Shown here: positions 55,032-63,220 of the stretch, one piece after another
How the letters are laid out: the number at the start of each line of letters is the position of its first letter
Numbering within the stretch: the stretch's first letter is position 1
Source of the DNA: Herbaspirillum sp. CF444
GTDB lineage: Bacteria > Pseudomonadota > Gammaproteobacteria > Burkholderiales > Burkholderiaceae_D
Length of the DNA stretch: 64,000 nucleotides
NCBI RefSeq assembly: GCF_000282135.1
Contig: NZ_AKJW01000058.1
Coordinates: 124,001-188,000 of the forward strand
Reading direction: 5' to 3'
The notes under the pieces: model-generated
What the model saw: only the letters and a program-made list of their open reading frames with translations
Database searches by the model: none
Told to the model about the DNA's origin: nothing
Program-made: the position numbers and the translations under genes

Positions 55032-55892
55032 ATGAGTTCTCAACACGCTAAAGCACCGTACTATTTCGTACCCGGTCCATCGCAATGGCCGGTGCTGGCG
55101 GGCATGTCGATGCTGCTTACCATGGCCGGCGCGTCGGCCTGGGTCAACGGTCATTCCTGGGGCATGGCGCTCAACATCATCGGCATCCTTGCCGTGCTGG
55201 TGGTGCTGTACAAGTGGTTCGGCCAGGCCATCGGCGAGTCCGAATCCGGGCAGTACAACGAGCGCATTGATGCCTCGTTCCGCTGGAGCATGGGCTGGTT
55301 CATTTTCTCGGAAGTGATGTTCTTCGCCGCCTTCTTCGGCGCCCTGTTCTACGCGCGCAGCATCACCATGCCGTGGCTGGCCGACCTGGATCACAAGGTG
55401 ATCTGGCCCGACTTTGCCGCACACTGGGGCAACACCGGCCCGGCCGGCACGATCGAATCGTTCCAGACCATGGGACCGTTCCCGATTCCGACGATCAATA
55501 CGGCCTTGCTGCTGACATCGGGCGTGACGCTGACGATTTCCCACCACGCGCTGCGCGCCGGTCATCGTGCACAGACCGCGATCTGGCTGTTTGCGACGAT
55601 CCTGCTGGGCGCGATCTTCATGGGCTTCCAAGCTTATGAATATCACCATGCCTACACCGAGCTGAACCTCAAGTTGACCTCGGGCGTCTACGGTTCGACC
55701 TTCTTCATGCTGACCGGCTTCCACGGCTTCCACGTGACGATGGGCGCGATCATGTTGTCGGTGGTGCTGTATCGCGTGCTGCGCGGTCACTTCACGCCGG
55801 AACACCACTTTGCCTTCGAAGGCGCCGCCTGGTACTGGCACTTCGTGGACGTGGTCTGGCTGGGCCTCTACGTGGTGGTCTACTGGCTGTAA
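55032..55892 (+). CDS. coxC: Cytochrome c oxidase subunit III
   Basis: A 286-residue membrane subunit with seven helices. Motifs are YYFVPGPSQWPVLAG, SEVMFFAAFFGALFYAR, and YEYHHAYTELNLKLTSGVYGSTFFMLTGFHGFHV, ending AAWYWHFVDVVWLGLYVVVYWL. ATG 55032 has GGAG just upstream; an in-frame TTG earlier is less likely. A terminator with TTCG loop follows. Confidence 0.95.
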   Translation: MSSQHAKAPYYFVPGPSQWPVLAGMSMLLTMAGASAWVNGHSWGMALNIIGILAVLVVLYKWFGQAIGESESGQYNERIDASFRWSMGWFIFSEVMFFAAFFGALFYARSITMPWLADLDHKVIWPDFAAHWGNTGPAGTIESFQTMGPFPIPTINTALLLTSGVTLTISHHALRAGHRAQTAIWLFATILLGAIFMGFQAYEYHHAYTELNLKLTSGVYGSTFFMLTGFHGFHVTMGAIMLSVVLYRVLRGHFTPEHHFAFEGAAWYWHFVDVVWLGLYVVVYWL

Positions 55893-55913
55893 GATCCGAC
55901 GCCTCGCCAAATA

Positions 55914-55941
55914 AAAAGCCGCACTTCGGTGCGGCTTTTTT
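55914..55941 (+). terminator. Intrinsic terminator after coxC
   Basis: AAAAAGCCGCAC / GTGCGGCTTTTTT around a TTCG tetraloop, downstream of coxC and also ahead of the convergent twin-transmembrane gene. Confidence 0.93.
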
Positions 55942-56013
55942 ACGATCAGGCGATGGCTCGAAAATATTCAGCAGACGTGTAATCTTTGGCTTGCCCCTCT
56001 GTCCAAGTTGTCG

Positions 56014-56214
56014 TCAGCGAATGCCGGTAGGCTGAATCAAGCCGAATTTATAGGCGATCAGCAGCAGGATGAACAGCAGCACCGAAAACCCCACGCGCAA
56101 GGTCAGCGCGTACACCGTGCGGTTGCTCTTGCCTTTGTCGCGCATCAGAAACAGGAGCGCGGAAGCAAGGCTGCCGATGATCAGGATGAAAGCAATGGCG
56201 ACGATGATTTTCAT
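56014..56214 (-). CDS. Twin transmembrane protein (DUF2909-like)
   Basis: A 66-residue protein with two transmembrane helices (about 2-23 and 41-60) and a short polar loop (RDKGKSNRTV). Such proteins lie opposite surf1 in oxidase loci of betaproteobacteria. The frame is open far upstream, but the ATG at 56214 begins the conserved part. It is the only gene of this cluster on the minus strand and is divergent from surf1. Confidence 0.78.
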   Translation of the reverse strand: MKIIVAIAFILIIGSLASALLFLMRDKGKSNRTVYALTLRVGFSVLLFILLLIAYKFGLIQPTGIR

Positions 56215-56301
56215 GGTGGGAGCGGAAATGTCTGCATCGGCAGTCGGCAAAGCTGCCGGCTGCGTAGAGACTCTTGTCGTATTGAGTGAAATGACATTGT
56301 A

Positions 56302-57021
56302 ATGCCAATCAGATTTCGCATTAGATGGATTCCGCTGGTGGCGACGTTGATTGTCGCGGCCATCGGCGTGTCGCTGGGGCAGTGGCAGACGCGGCGCGGC
56401 GACGAGAAGCAGGCCATCCAGGACAAAATGGCCGAGCGCCAGGCTGCGCCTGCAATGGCGTTGGCCGGCAATGCGCAACAGCTCGACGTAGGACAGAGCG
56501 AATACCGGCACGTCAGGGTGAAGGGCGAATTCATTTTTTCGTGGACCAGTTACCTCGACAATCGTCCTTACAATGGCGCGCCGGGCTTCTATGTGCTGAC
56601 CCCGTTTAAAATAGCGGATTCGGATACCTCGGTACTCGTCGAACGCGGCTGGACGCCGCGCGACGTCGGTGATCGTACCAAGGTGCCTGTTTTGCCGACG
56701 CCGGCGGGCGTGGTCGAGATCGAGGGCGTGATCCGTCGCGACGCCGGTCATTTGCTGCAACTGGGCACAGCCGAGGCGCCGAAGCCAGGCGCCATCATGC
56801 AGAATCTGGATCTTCCGGCTTACGCCGCCGCCAGCAATTTGAAGCTCGCGCCTTTTCTGATCGAGCAGGGCGGGGAGATGAAAGACGGATTGGTGCGCGA
56901 CTGGCCGGCACCGTCGCTGGGCATCGAACGTCATCGGGGCTATGCCGTGCAATGGTATGCACTGGCCTTGATGGCCGTTATTTTCTTTGTTGTGACAGGA
57001 TTTCGAAGTGGAAAAAAGTAA
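56302..57021 (+). CDS. SURF1 family cytochrome oxidase assembly protein
   Basis: A 239-residue protein with two transmembrane helices, one at each end (about 9-27 and 215-233), and a periplasmic domain. Signature segments are SLGQWQTRRGDEKQ, YRHVRVKGEF, GFYVLTPF and LVERGWTPRD. Surf1 helps insert heme a into subunit I. It overlaps the next gene by 14 nt. Confidence 0.93.
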   Translation: MPIRFRIRWIPLVATLIVAAIGVSLGQWQTRRGDEKQAIQDKMAERQAAPAMALAGNAQQLDVGQSEYRHVRVKGEFIFSWTSYLDNRPYNGAPGFYVLTPFKIADSDTSVLVERGWTPRDVGDRTKVPVLPTPAGVVEIEGVIRRDAGHLLQLGTAEAPKPGAIMQNLDLPAYAAASNLKLAPFLIEQGGEMKDGLVRDWPAPSLGIERHRGYAVQWYALALMAVIFFVVTGFRSGKK

Positions 57022-57628
57022 AGAGCTGGTGCCACAAATTCAACCAGAAGTGCAACGCAAACGCGGCCGCTGGAAGTTGTTGCTGGTCGTCGCCGTGTGC
57101 GCTGCGCCGATGATTGCCTCGTACCTCACCTACTACGTGATCAAGCCGCAAAGCCGCACCAATTACGGCGTACTGATCGATCCGCGCCAATACCCGATTC
57201 CGGCGCTCGGCAGCACCGAACTCGACGGCAAACCGGCCAGGCTCGAAGACTACAAAGGCAAATGGGTCATGCTGCAAGTGGCGAGCGGCGAGTGCGACGA
57301 CGCCTGCAAGACGCGCCTGTTCGCCATGCGCCAGCTGCGCCTGATGCAAGGCAAGGAAATGGAACGCGTCGAACGCGTCTGGCTGATCACCGACGCCAAA
57401 CCGCTCGACACCGTGCTCATGCGCGAGTACGACGGCACCGACATGCTGCGCGTCGACGCCAAACTGTTGAAGGCCTGGTTGCCGACCGACGAAGGCACGG
57501 CCATGGAAGACCATATCTACATCATCGACCCGCTGGGCAACCTGATGCTGCGCTTCCCCAAGGATGCCGATCCCAACAAGATGAAAAAAGACATCGGCAA
57601 ATTGCTGCGCGCATCGGCGATAGGATAA
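57008..57628 (+). CDS. SCO-like thioredoxin-fold membrane protein
   Basis: A 206-residue protein with one N-terminal transmembrane helix (about 23-45) and a periplasmic thioredoxin-like domain. The motif GECDDACKTR carries a CxxxC pair, and EDHIYIIDPLGNLML may supply the histidine that SCO proteins use to bind copper. Overall it is more divergent than the SCO protein at 59667. It lies between surf1 and ctaA, so an oxidase copper or thiol function is probable. Confidence 0.8.
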   Translation: MEKSKELVPQIQPEVQRKRGRWKLLLVVAVCAAPMIASYLTYYVIKPQSRTNYGVLIDPRQYPIPALGSTELDGKPARLEDYKGKWVMLQVASGECDDACKTRLFAMRQLRLMQGKEMERVERVWLITDAKPLDTVLMREYDGTDMLRVDAKLLKAWLPTDEGTAMEDHIYIIDPLGNLMLRFPKDADPNKMKKDIGKLLRASAIG

Positions 57629-57635
57629 GACGGCC

Positions 57636-58772
57636 ATGCTGATTCAACTTGCCGTCATGGGTTTGCTGGTCGCGCTGATTCCGCTGACGCTGACCTGGGT
57701 TTCCAACGACGCCGACAAATACCGCAAGCTGGTCTGGGTCACGCTGTTCCTGACCTTCGACCTGATCATGTTCGGCGCCTTTACGCGCCTGACCGATTCC
57801 GGTCTCGGCTGTCCCGACTGGCCGGGATGCTACGGCCACTCCAACCCGCTGCTGGCGCACGAGCACATCAGCGCCGCGCAAGAAGTCATGCCGACCGGTC
57901 CCGTCACCGTCGCCAAAGCCTGGATTGAAATGATTCACCGCTATCTGGCGATGGCGGTCGGCGTGCTGATCATCATCCTGATGGTGGTTGCATGGCGGCG
58001 CTGGATCAAGTCGCGTCACATCGAGATCAAGTTCCGGCCATGGTTTCCGACCGCGCTGTTCTTGTTCGTGTGTCTGCAGGGTGCGTTCGGCGCATGGACC
58101 GTGACCATGAAACTGCAGCCGATCATCGTCACCATCCACTTGCTGCTCGGCCTGACGCTGCTGGCGATGCTGGGTTGGCTGGGGGGGCGGCAGAATGAGC
58201 ATGTGCCGGTGTCGACGCCGGGCCGGGCACTGGCGTTGCCGGCGCTGATCGGCATGTTGCTGCTGATCGTGCAGATTGCGCTGGGCGGCTGGGTCAGCAC
58301 CAATTACGCGGCGCTGGCCTGCAACGACTTTCCGCTTTGTCACGGCGCAGTAATTCCGCAGATGGATTTTGAGAACGGCTTTACGCTGTGGCGCCATCTG
58401 GGCAAGACCGCCGACGGCGAATACCTGCCGTTTCCGGCCCTGACCGCGATCCACTGGGTGCACCGCTCATTCGCTTTCGTGGTGATCGCCTATGTCGCAT
58501 GGTTGGCGCACAGGGCACTCAAGGATGCCGGCTTGCGCAAAACCGGATGCTGGCTGCTGATCGTGATGGCCTTGCAGCTAGTGACCGGCTTATCGACGAT
58601 TTACCTGAACTGGCCACTGGCGATTGCCGTCATGCACAATGGTGGGGCGGCCTTACTTCTGCTTTTGCTGGTCATGCTAAACTACAAAGCCAGGTACGCA
58701 CCGCTTGCCGAGGGGAAAACGGCCCGTGTTTCCGTCCCGCATGCCGGGGAAAATACTGCGCCGACAATCTGA
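57636..58772 (+). CDS. ctaA: Heme A synthase
   Basis: A 378-residue, eight-helix membrane enzyme that oxidises the C8 methyl of heme O to a formyl group. Family features are [43 protein letters not shown] and [10 protein letters not shown], which provide heme-ligand histidines and the cysteine pairs in loops. Adjacent to ctaB, its substrate source. Confidence 0.94.
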   Translation: MLIQLAVMGLLVALIPLTLTWVSNDADKYRKLVWVTLFLTFDLIMFGAFTRLTDSGLGCPDWPGCYGHSNPLLAHEHISAAQEVMPTGPVTVAKAWIEMIHRYLAMAVGVLIIILMVVAWRRWIKSRHIEIKFRPWFPTALFLFVCLQGAFGAWTVTMKLQPIIVTIHLLLGLTLLAMLGWLGGRQNEHVPVSTPGRALALPALIGMLLLIVQIALGGWVSTNYAALACNDFPLCHGAVIPQMDFENGFTLWRHLGKTADGEYLPFPALTAIHWVHRSFAFVVIAYVAWLAHRALKDAGLRKTGCWLLIVMALQLVTGLSTIYLNWPLAIAVMHNGGAALLLLLLVMLNYKARYAPLAEGKTARVSVPHAGENTAPTI

Positions 58773-58773
58773 C

Positions 58774-59667
58774 ATGACCACATTGACCGTACAAACCAAC
58801 CGAATTGCCCAGTATTGGGCGCTGACCAAGCCGCGCGTGACGCAGCTCGCGGTGTTCTGCGCCGTCATCGGCATGTTCCTGGCCACGCCGGAATTGCCGG
58901 ACTGGCGCAAGGTCGTGTTCGGCACGATCGGCATCTGGCTGCTGGCCGGCGCCGCGTTCGCCATCAATTGCCTGGTGGAGCGCGAAATCGATTCGCGCAT
59001 GGCCCGCACCGCACGCCGTCCGATGGCGCGCGGCGAAATTACCGTAGTGCAGACGCTGGTGTTTTCCGGGGTCATCGGCGGCATGGGCATGTGGGTGCTG
59101 TACGCTCTGGTCAATCCGCTGACCATGTGGCTGACGCTGGCGACTTTCGTCGGTTACGCGGTCATCTACACGATCATTCTCAAGCCGTCGACGCCGCAAA
59201 ACATCGTCATCGGCGGCCTGTCCGGCGCGATGCCGCCGGCATTGGGTTGGGCTGCCGTCGCCAATGACGTGCCGATGCAGGCCTGGATCCTGGTGCTGAT
59301 CATCTTCATCTGGACGCCGCCGCATTTCTGGGCGCTGGCCATGTACCGTCGCGACGACTATGCGAAATCCGGCCTGCCGATGCTGCCGGTCACGCATGGC
59401 ATGAAGTTCACGCAGCTGCAGATCCTGCTGTATACGATCGCGCTGATCGCCACCACCATGTTGCCGTTCGCGGTCGGCATGAGCGGTCTGATCTATCTCG
59501 CCAGCGCCGTCGTGCTGGGCGCCATTTTCTTCTATTACTCCTGGCAGATTTATCGCCACTACACGGACCTGATCGCGCGCAAGGCATTTACCTATTCGAT
59601 CATTTATCTGTCCCTGTTGTTTGCGGTGCTGCTGGTCGATCACTATTTCCTGTTCAGGACTTTCTGA
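58774..59667 (+). CDS. ctaB: Protoheme IX farnesyltransferase (heme O synthase)
   Basis: A 297-residue UbiA-type prenyltransferase with about nine helices. The first Asp-rich region reads [23 protein letters not shown], and a later loop has [16 protein letters not shown]. It attaches farnesyl to heme B. ATG 58774 lies one base after the ctaA stop and matches the family start; upstream ATGs would overlap ctaA. The stop overlaps the first base of the sco gene. Confidence 0.94.
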   Translation: MTTLTVQTNRIAQYWALTKPRVTQLAVFCAVIGMFLATPELPDWRKVVFGTIGIWLLAGAAFAINCLVEREIDSRMARTARRPMARGEITVVQTLVFSGVIGGMGMWVLYALVNPLTMWLTLATFVGYAVIYTIILKPSTPQNIVIGGLSGAMPPALGWAAVANDVPMQAWILVLIIFIWTPPHFWALAMYRRDDYAKSGLPMLPVTHGMKFTQLQILLYTIALIATTMLPFAVGMSGLIYLASAVVLGAIFFYYSWQIYRHYTDLIARKAFTYSIIYLSLLFAVLLVDHYFLFRTF

Positions 59668-60260
59668 TGAAGCGTTTGCGTTCGTTGTTGCCGGCAGCGT
59701 TGCTGGCCTTGTCCACGTTGATGCTGGCGGCATGCCAGGGCAATACCGAGAAGTTCGTCAACACCGACGTCACCGGCCTGGAATACGCAAAAGACTTCGC
59801 GCTGACCGACCACAACGGCAAGCCGCGCACCCTGGCCGATTTCAAGGGCAAGGCGGTCGTGATGTTCTTCGGCTATACGCAATGTCCGGACGTCTGCCCG
59901 ACCACCATGGCCGAGATGGCCAATGTGATGAAGGAACTCGGCCCGCAAGCCGACAAGGTGCAGGTGCTGTTCGTCACCGTCGATCCGGCGCGCGATACGC
60001 CGCAGATCCTGTCGCAGTACGTACCGGCTTTCGACAAGCGTTTCCTCGGCTTGTATGGCGATGAGGCGGCAACCGCCAAGGTCGCCAAGGAATTCAAGGT
60101 GTTCTATCAGAAGGTGCCGGGCAAGACGCCGGGCAGTTATACGATGGACCATACCGCCGGCAGCTATGTGTTTGACCCGCAGGGGCATATCCGCCTGTTC
60201 GTCAAGCATGGCCAGGGTGCGGAGCCCATCGTGCATGATTTGAAATTGCTGCTGTCCTGA
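59667..60260 (+). CDS. SCO1/SenC family copper chaperone
   Basis: A 197-residue lipoprotein (lipobox LAAC near residue 23) with a thioredoxin fold. The copper site is GYTQCPDVCPTTM (CxxxC) plus the histidine in YTMDHTAGSYVFD. SCO proteins deliver copper to, or reduce the cysteines of, the CuA centre in subunit II. It ends the oxidase cluster; a terminator follows. Confidence 0.94.
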   Translation: MKRLRSLLPAALLALSTLMLAACQGNTEKFVNTDVTGLEYAKDFALTDHNGKPRTLADFKGKAVVMFFGYTQCPDVCPTTMAEMANVMKELGPQADKVQVLFVTVDPARDTPQILSQYVPAFDKRFLGLYGDEAATAKVAKEFKVFYQKVPGKTPGSYTMDHTAGSYVFDPQGHIRLFVKHGQGAEPIVHDLKLLLS

Positions 60261-60290
60261 CCGGAATACGTCAGCAAAAAGGCAAAAGAA

Positions 60291-60314
60291 AAGGCGCTCA
60301 AAGAGCGCCTTTTT
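60291..60314. terminator. Intrinsic terminator between sco and rpoH
   Basis: AAGGCGCTC / GAGCGCCTT with a 3-nt loop and T-tract, placed between the convergent sco and rpoH genes; A and T tracts on the two sides allow use in both directions. Confidence 0.9.
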
Positions 60315-60340
60315 CATTGCTGCGTGTTACTTGTCGCCGA

Positions 60341-61231
60341 TCAGGAAAACGCCTGCAGCGCGCCCTTCATCTTCTTCAGGGCAACCGCTTCGATCTGGCG
60401 AATACGCTCGGCGGACACGCCGAATTCATCAGCCAGTTCGTGCAGCGTCGCGCCGCTGCCGTCGTCGTTGGCCAGCCAGCGTGCTTCCACGATGCGGCGC
60501 GAACGGTCGTCGAGCTTGCTCAGCGCAGCTTCCAGGCCTTCCGATTGCAGACGGTCGTATTGCTTGGCTTCCATCACGCGGGTCGGTTCGCTGTTGTCCG
60601 AGGACAGGTAGGCGATCGGCGCGAATTTGTCGTCTTCGTCGTCGGTCGGCGCTTCCAGTGCGACGTCGCGGCCGGACAGGCGGGTTTCCATTTCAATGAC
60701 TTCTTCGCGCTTGACGTCCAGCGTCTTGGCCAGCGCGTCGACTTGCGCCGGTGTCATGGCGTCCAGGCCTTCCTTGTGGCTGCGCAGATTGAAGAACAGC
60801 TTGCGTTGGGCCTTGGTGGTCGCCACTTTGACCAGACGCCAGTTCTTCAGGATGTACTCGTGCATCTCGGCCTTGATCCAGTGCATCGCGTATGACACGA
60901 GGCGCACGTTCTGATCCGGGTCGAAGCGCTTGACCGCCTTCATCAGGCCGATATTGCCTTCCTGGATCAGGTCGGCGTGCGGCAGGCCGTAGCCCAGGTA
61001 GCCGCGGGCGATCGAGACCACCAGGCGCAAGTGCGACAGCACCAGTTTTTGCGCTGCAGCGAGGTCGTTCTTGTCGCGCAGACTGCGCGCCAGCGAAACT
61101 TCTTCAGCTTGCGTCAGCATAGGCAGGCGGTTGACGGCCGAAATGTAGGCGTCGATATTGCCCAGGCTGCCGGAGAAGCCGAGCGCAAGCGCATTGGTCT
61201 CGACGGGCATGAGTGCAGTAGCTGATTTCAT
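60341..61231 (-). CDS. rpoH: RNA polymerase sigma-32 factor RpoH
   Basis: A 296-residue heat-shock sigma factor. Region 2 has DLIQEGNIGLMKAVKRFDPDQNVRLVSYAMHWIKAEM, the RpoH box reads AQRKLFFNLRSHK (about 129-141), and region 4.2 has LHELADEFGVSAERIRQIEAVALKKMKGAL. A good AAGGAG site lies before the ATG. A CIRCE element lies 83 nt upstream, indicating control by HrcA. Confidence 0.96.
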   Translation of the reverse strand: MKSATALMPVETNALALGFSGSLGNIDAYISAVNRLPMLTQAEEVSLARSLRDKNDLAAAQKLVLSHLRLVVSIARGYLGYGLPHADLIQEGNIGLMKAVKRFDPDQNVRLVSYAMHWIKAEMHEYILKNWRLVKVATTKAQRKLFFNLRSHKEGLDAMTPAQVDALAKTLDVKREEVIEMETRLSGRDVALEAPTDDEDDKFAPIAYLSSDNSEPTRVMEAKQYDRLQSEGLEAALSKLDDRSRRIVEARWLANDDGSGATLHELADEFGVSAERIRQIEAVALKKMKGALQAFS

Positions 61232-61313
61232 TGATTCTCCTTGGTTCCTAAATGAGGAAGCGATGCATAAATTAAGCAGTTGCCTTAAAGCTGGAGTATT
61301 TCTATCAACTATT

Positions 61314-61340
61314 CTAGCACTCCTTCCAAGGGAGTGCTAA
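61314..61340 (-). promoter_or_regulatory. CIRCE element (HrcA operator) of rpoH
   Basis: On the rpoH strand the sequence is TTAGCACTC, nine bases, GAGTGCTAG, which matches the CIRCE consensus TTAGCACTC-N9-GAGTGCTAA with one mismatch, at the last base. HrcA binds this element and represses heat-shock genes, most often groESL and dnaK. HrcA itself is not in the window. Confidence 0.9.
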
Positions 61341-61485
61341 TAACGAATCTGGAAGGAAGGAATAGCTAATATCTATGGTTGTTTTTGATGCAATTGGCTT
61401 TCATCGCAGGAATTAGAGGGAAGCTGAGGTCCAAAGTTGCTTCTTTCAACCAGAAAGCTGTAACAAATTTTGCAAAGCAACAATG

Positions 61486-61529
61486 CAATCAAGGCAATAA
61501 TTTCCATCGGGGAATTATTGCCTTGATTG
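61486..61529. repeat. Long inverted repeat downstream of ftsX
   Basis: The left arm 61486-61505 and right arm 61511-61529 match as a 19-bp stem with one bulged base and a 5-nt loop (ATCGG). It lies 33-76 nt past the ftsX stop and upstream of rpoH's CIRCE site. No T-tract follows on either strand. It may be an inefficient terminator, a 3' stabilising hairpin or a remnant of a small repeat element. Confidence 0.75.
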
Positions 61530-61561
61530 ATGCCGAAAGGGCGGCCGCAATGTTGGAGAGC

Positions 61562-62485
61562 TCAGGCCAACCGGGAAAGATGCTGCTTCACGGACAGCAT
61601 GGCGCCCAACAGGCCGAGCAGGGCGCTGGCCCCGAGCAGGAAGGCGATGGCCTGGATGCTGGGCGGCGCCAGGCGGAATTCCGACGCATACAGTCGGGCG
61701 AAATCGGTGATGGCCATGTTCAGCGGCTGCAAGGACAGCACCACCAGTACGAGCGCCAGACCGCCGGCGCACAGCCCGAGCAGCGCGCCGGTGTAGTAGA
61801 AGGGGCGATGGATGAAGGCGTTGGTCGCACCCAGCAGACGCGATACTTCGATCTCTTCGTACTGCGTCATGACCTGCAAACGGATCGTATTGAACACCAC
61901 CGCGACCACCACCGCGCCCAGCGTAACGCCCAGAAACAGCAGCACCAGCCGCAAGATGCGCAGCAATGCAGCCAGGCGCTTGACCCAGGCCGAATCGATC
62001 TGGACCGTGTCGACGCCGGGCATGGCCTTCAACTTTTGCGCGATGTCGTCGACGCGGCTGGCGTCCATCGCATTCTGAAATCCGGAAAGTTTCAGGACAT
62101 AACTGTCCGGCAACGGGTTCGAGCCCAGCGTCGCCAGCACGTCATTGAGGCCGGTTTTGCTCTTGAGCGAATCGAAAGCCTTTTCGCGTGGCGTGAATTC
62201 GACCTTGGCCGTGCTGCCGCTGCTTTGCAGGATGCCGTTGATGGTCGTGCTCAGGGCTGTGGCCTTGTCGCGCGAGACGTCCATCTTCAGGAAGATGCTG
62301 ATTTCCGGCTCGACGGCGAGCTGTTCCGACACCGGCCGCACGTTTTCCAGCACGGTCAGGCCGGCGAACGGCAGCGCCAGCGCAATCGACACCACCAGCA
62401 CGTTGAGCACGAAGTTGCCCGGCGAGCGCAGCAGGTGGCTGAAGGCATCCGCCAGGGCGAAGAAATGTTGGCGCAGCCAGTTCAT
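61562..62485 (-). CDS. ftsX: Cell division protein FtsX
   Basis: A 307-residue inner-membrane protein with an N-terminal transmembrane helix (about 22-42), a periplasmic domain (about 43-165) and three C-terminal helices (about 175-290, including LGATNAFIHRPFYYTGALLG). With FtsE it controls septal peptidoglycan hydrolases. It overlaps ftsE by 4 nt. Confidence 0.94.
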   Translation of the reverse strand: MNWLRQHFFALADAFSHLLRSPGNFVLNVLVVSIALALPFAGLTVLENVRPVSEQLAVEPEISIFLKMDVSRDKATALSTTINGILQSSGSTAKVEFTPREKAFDSLKSKTGLNDVLATLGSNPLPDSYVLKLSGFQNAMDASRVDDIAQKLKAMPGVDTVQIDSAWVKRLAALLRILRLVLLFLGVTLGAVVVAVVFNTIRLQVMTQYEEIEVSRLLGATNAFIHRPFYYTGALLGLCAGGLALVLVVLSLQPLNMAITDFARLYASEFRLAPPSIQAIAFLLGASALLGLLGAMLSVKQHLSRLA

Positions 62486-63174
62486 TGCGAAATCTCCACC
62501 GGATGGCTGACGCCGTTGTGCCAGCCATCGACGATGCGGCCGCGATCCAGGTACACGATGCGGTCGGCGCCGGTCAGGTATTGCTCGTCATGGGTCGAAA
62601 TCAGGCAAGTCACGCCGACGCCGTGGAAAGACTTGAGCGCCGCCAGCACCTTGTTGGCGTTGTCGCGGTCGAGATTGGCGGTGGGCTCGTCGGCCAGGAT
62701 GATTTGCGGGCGGTTGACAATGGCGCGGGCAATCGCCACGCGCTGCTGCTCGCCGCCGGAGAGCTCCTGCGGCCCCGACGCAGCCTTGTCGAGCAGGTCG
62801 ACCTTGTCCAGCGCGGCGCGGGCGCGTTTCTCGGCGTCCGAACGGGCGGCGCCGGTCACGATCAGCGGCAGCATGACGTTGGCCAGGATGCTGCGGTCCT
62901 GCAGCAGGCGCTGCTGCTGGAAGATCAGGCCGAGGTTGCGGCGCAGATACGGCATGCCGGAAGGCTTGATGGTGTTGATGCTCTGACCGTTGACGCTGAG
63001 CGTGCCGCTGCTGGGACGTTCCATGGCGGCGATCATTTTCAGCAAAGTGGATTTGCCGGCGCCGGACGGACCGGCGAGAAAGAGCAATTCGCCTTTCTGC
63101 ACCGACAGCGTGATGTCGCGCAAGGCGAACACGTCGCGCGAGTATTGTTTGGAGACCTTGGCGAATTCAATCAT
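62482..63174 (-). CDS. ftsE: Cell division ATP-binding protein FtsE
   Basis: A 230-residue ABC ATPase with Walker A GPSGAGKSTLL, Q-loop GLIFQQQRLL, signature ELSGGEQQRVAIARA, Walker B IILADEPTANLD and H-loop ISTHDEQYL. It opens MIEFAKVSKQY, as FtsE does. It drives conformational change in FtsX at the divisome. Order ftsY-ftsE-ftsX-rpoH on this strand is as in E. coli. Confidence 0.95.
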   Translation of the reverse strand: MIEFAKVSKQYSRDVFALRDITLSVQKGELLFLAGPSGAGKSTLLKMIAAMERPSSGTLSVNGQSINTIKPSGMPYLRRNLGLIFQQQRLLQDRSILANVMLPLIVTGAARSDAEKRARAALDKVDLLDKAASGPQELSGGEQQRVAIARAIVNRPQIILADEPTANLDRDNANKVLAALKSFHGVGVTCLISTHDEQYLTGADRIVYLDRGRIVDGWHNGVSHPVEISQ

Positions 63175-63220
63175 CGTCGGTTGTTTGATCTTTTCTTTTT
63201 GGCTTACTTCAGCTTATTTG

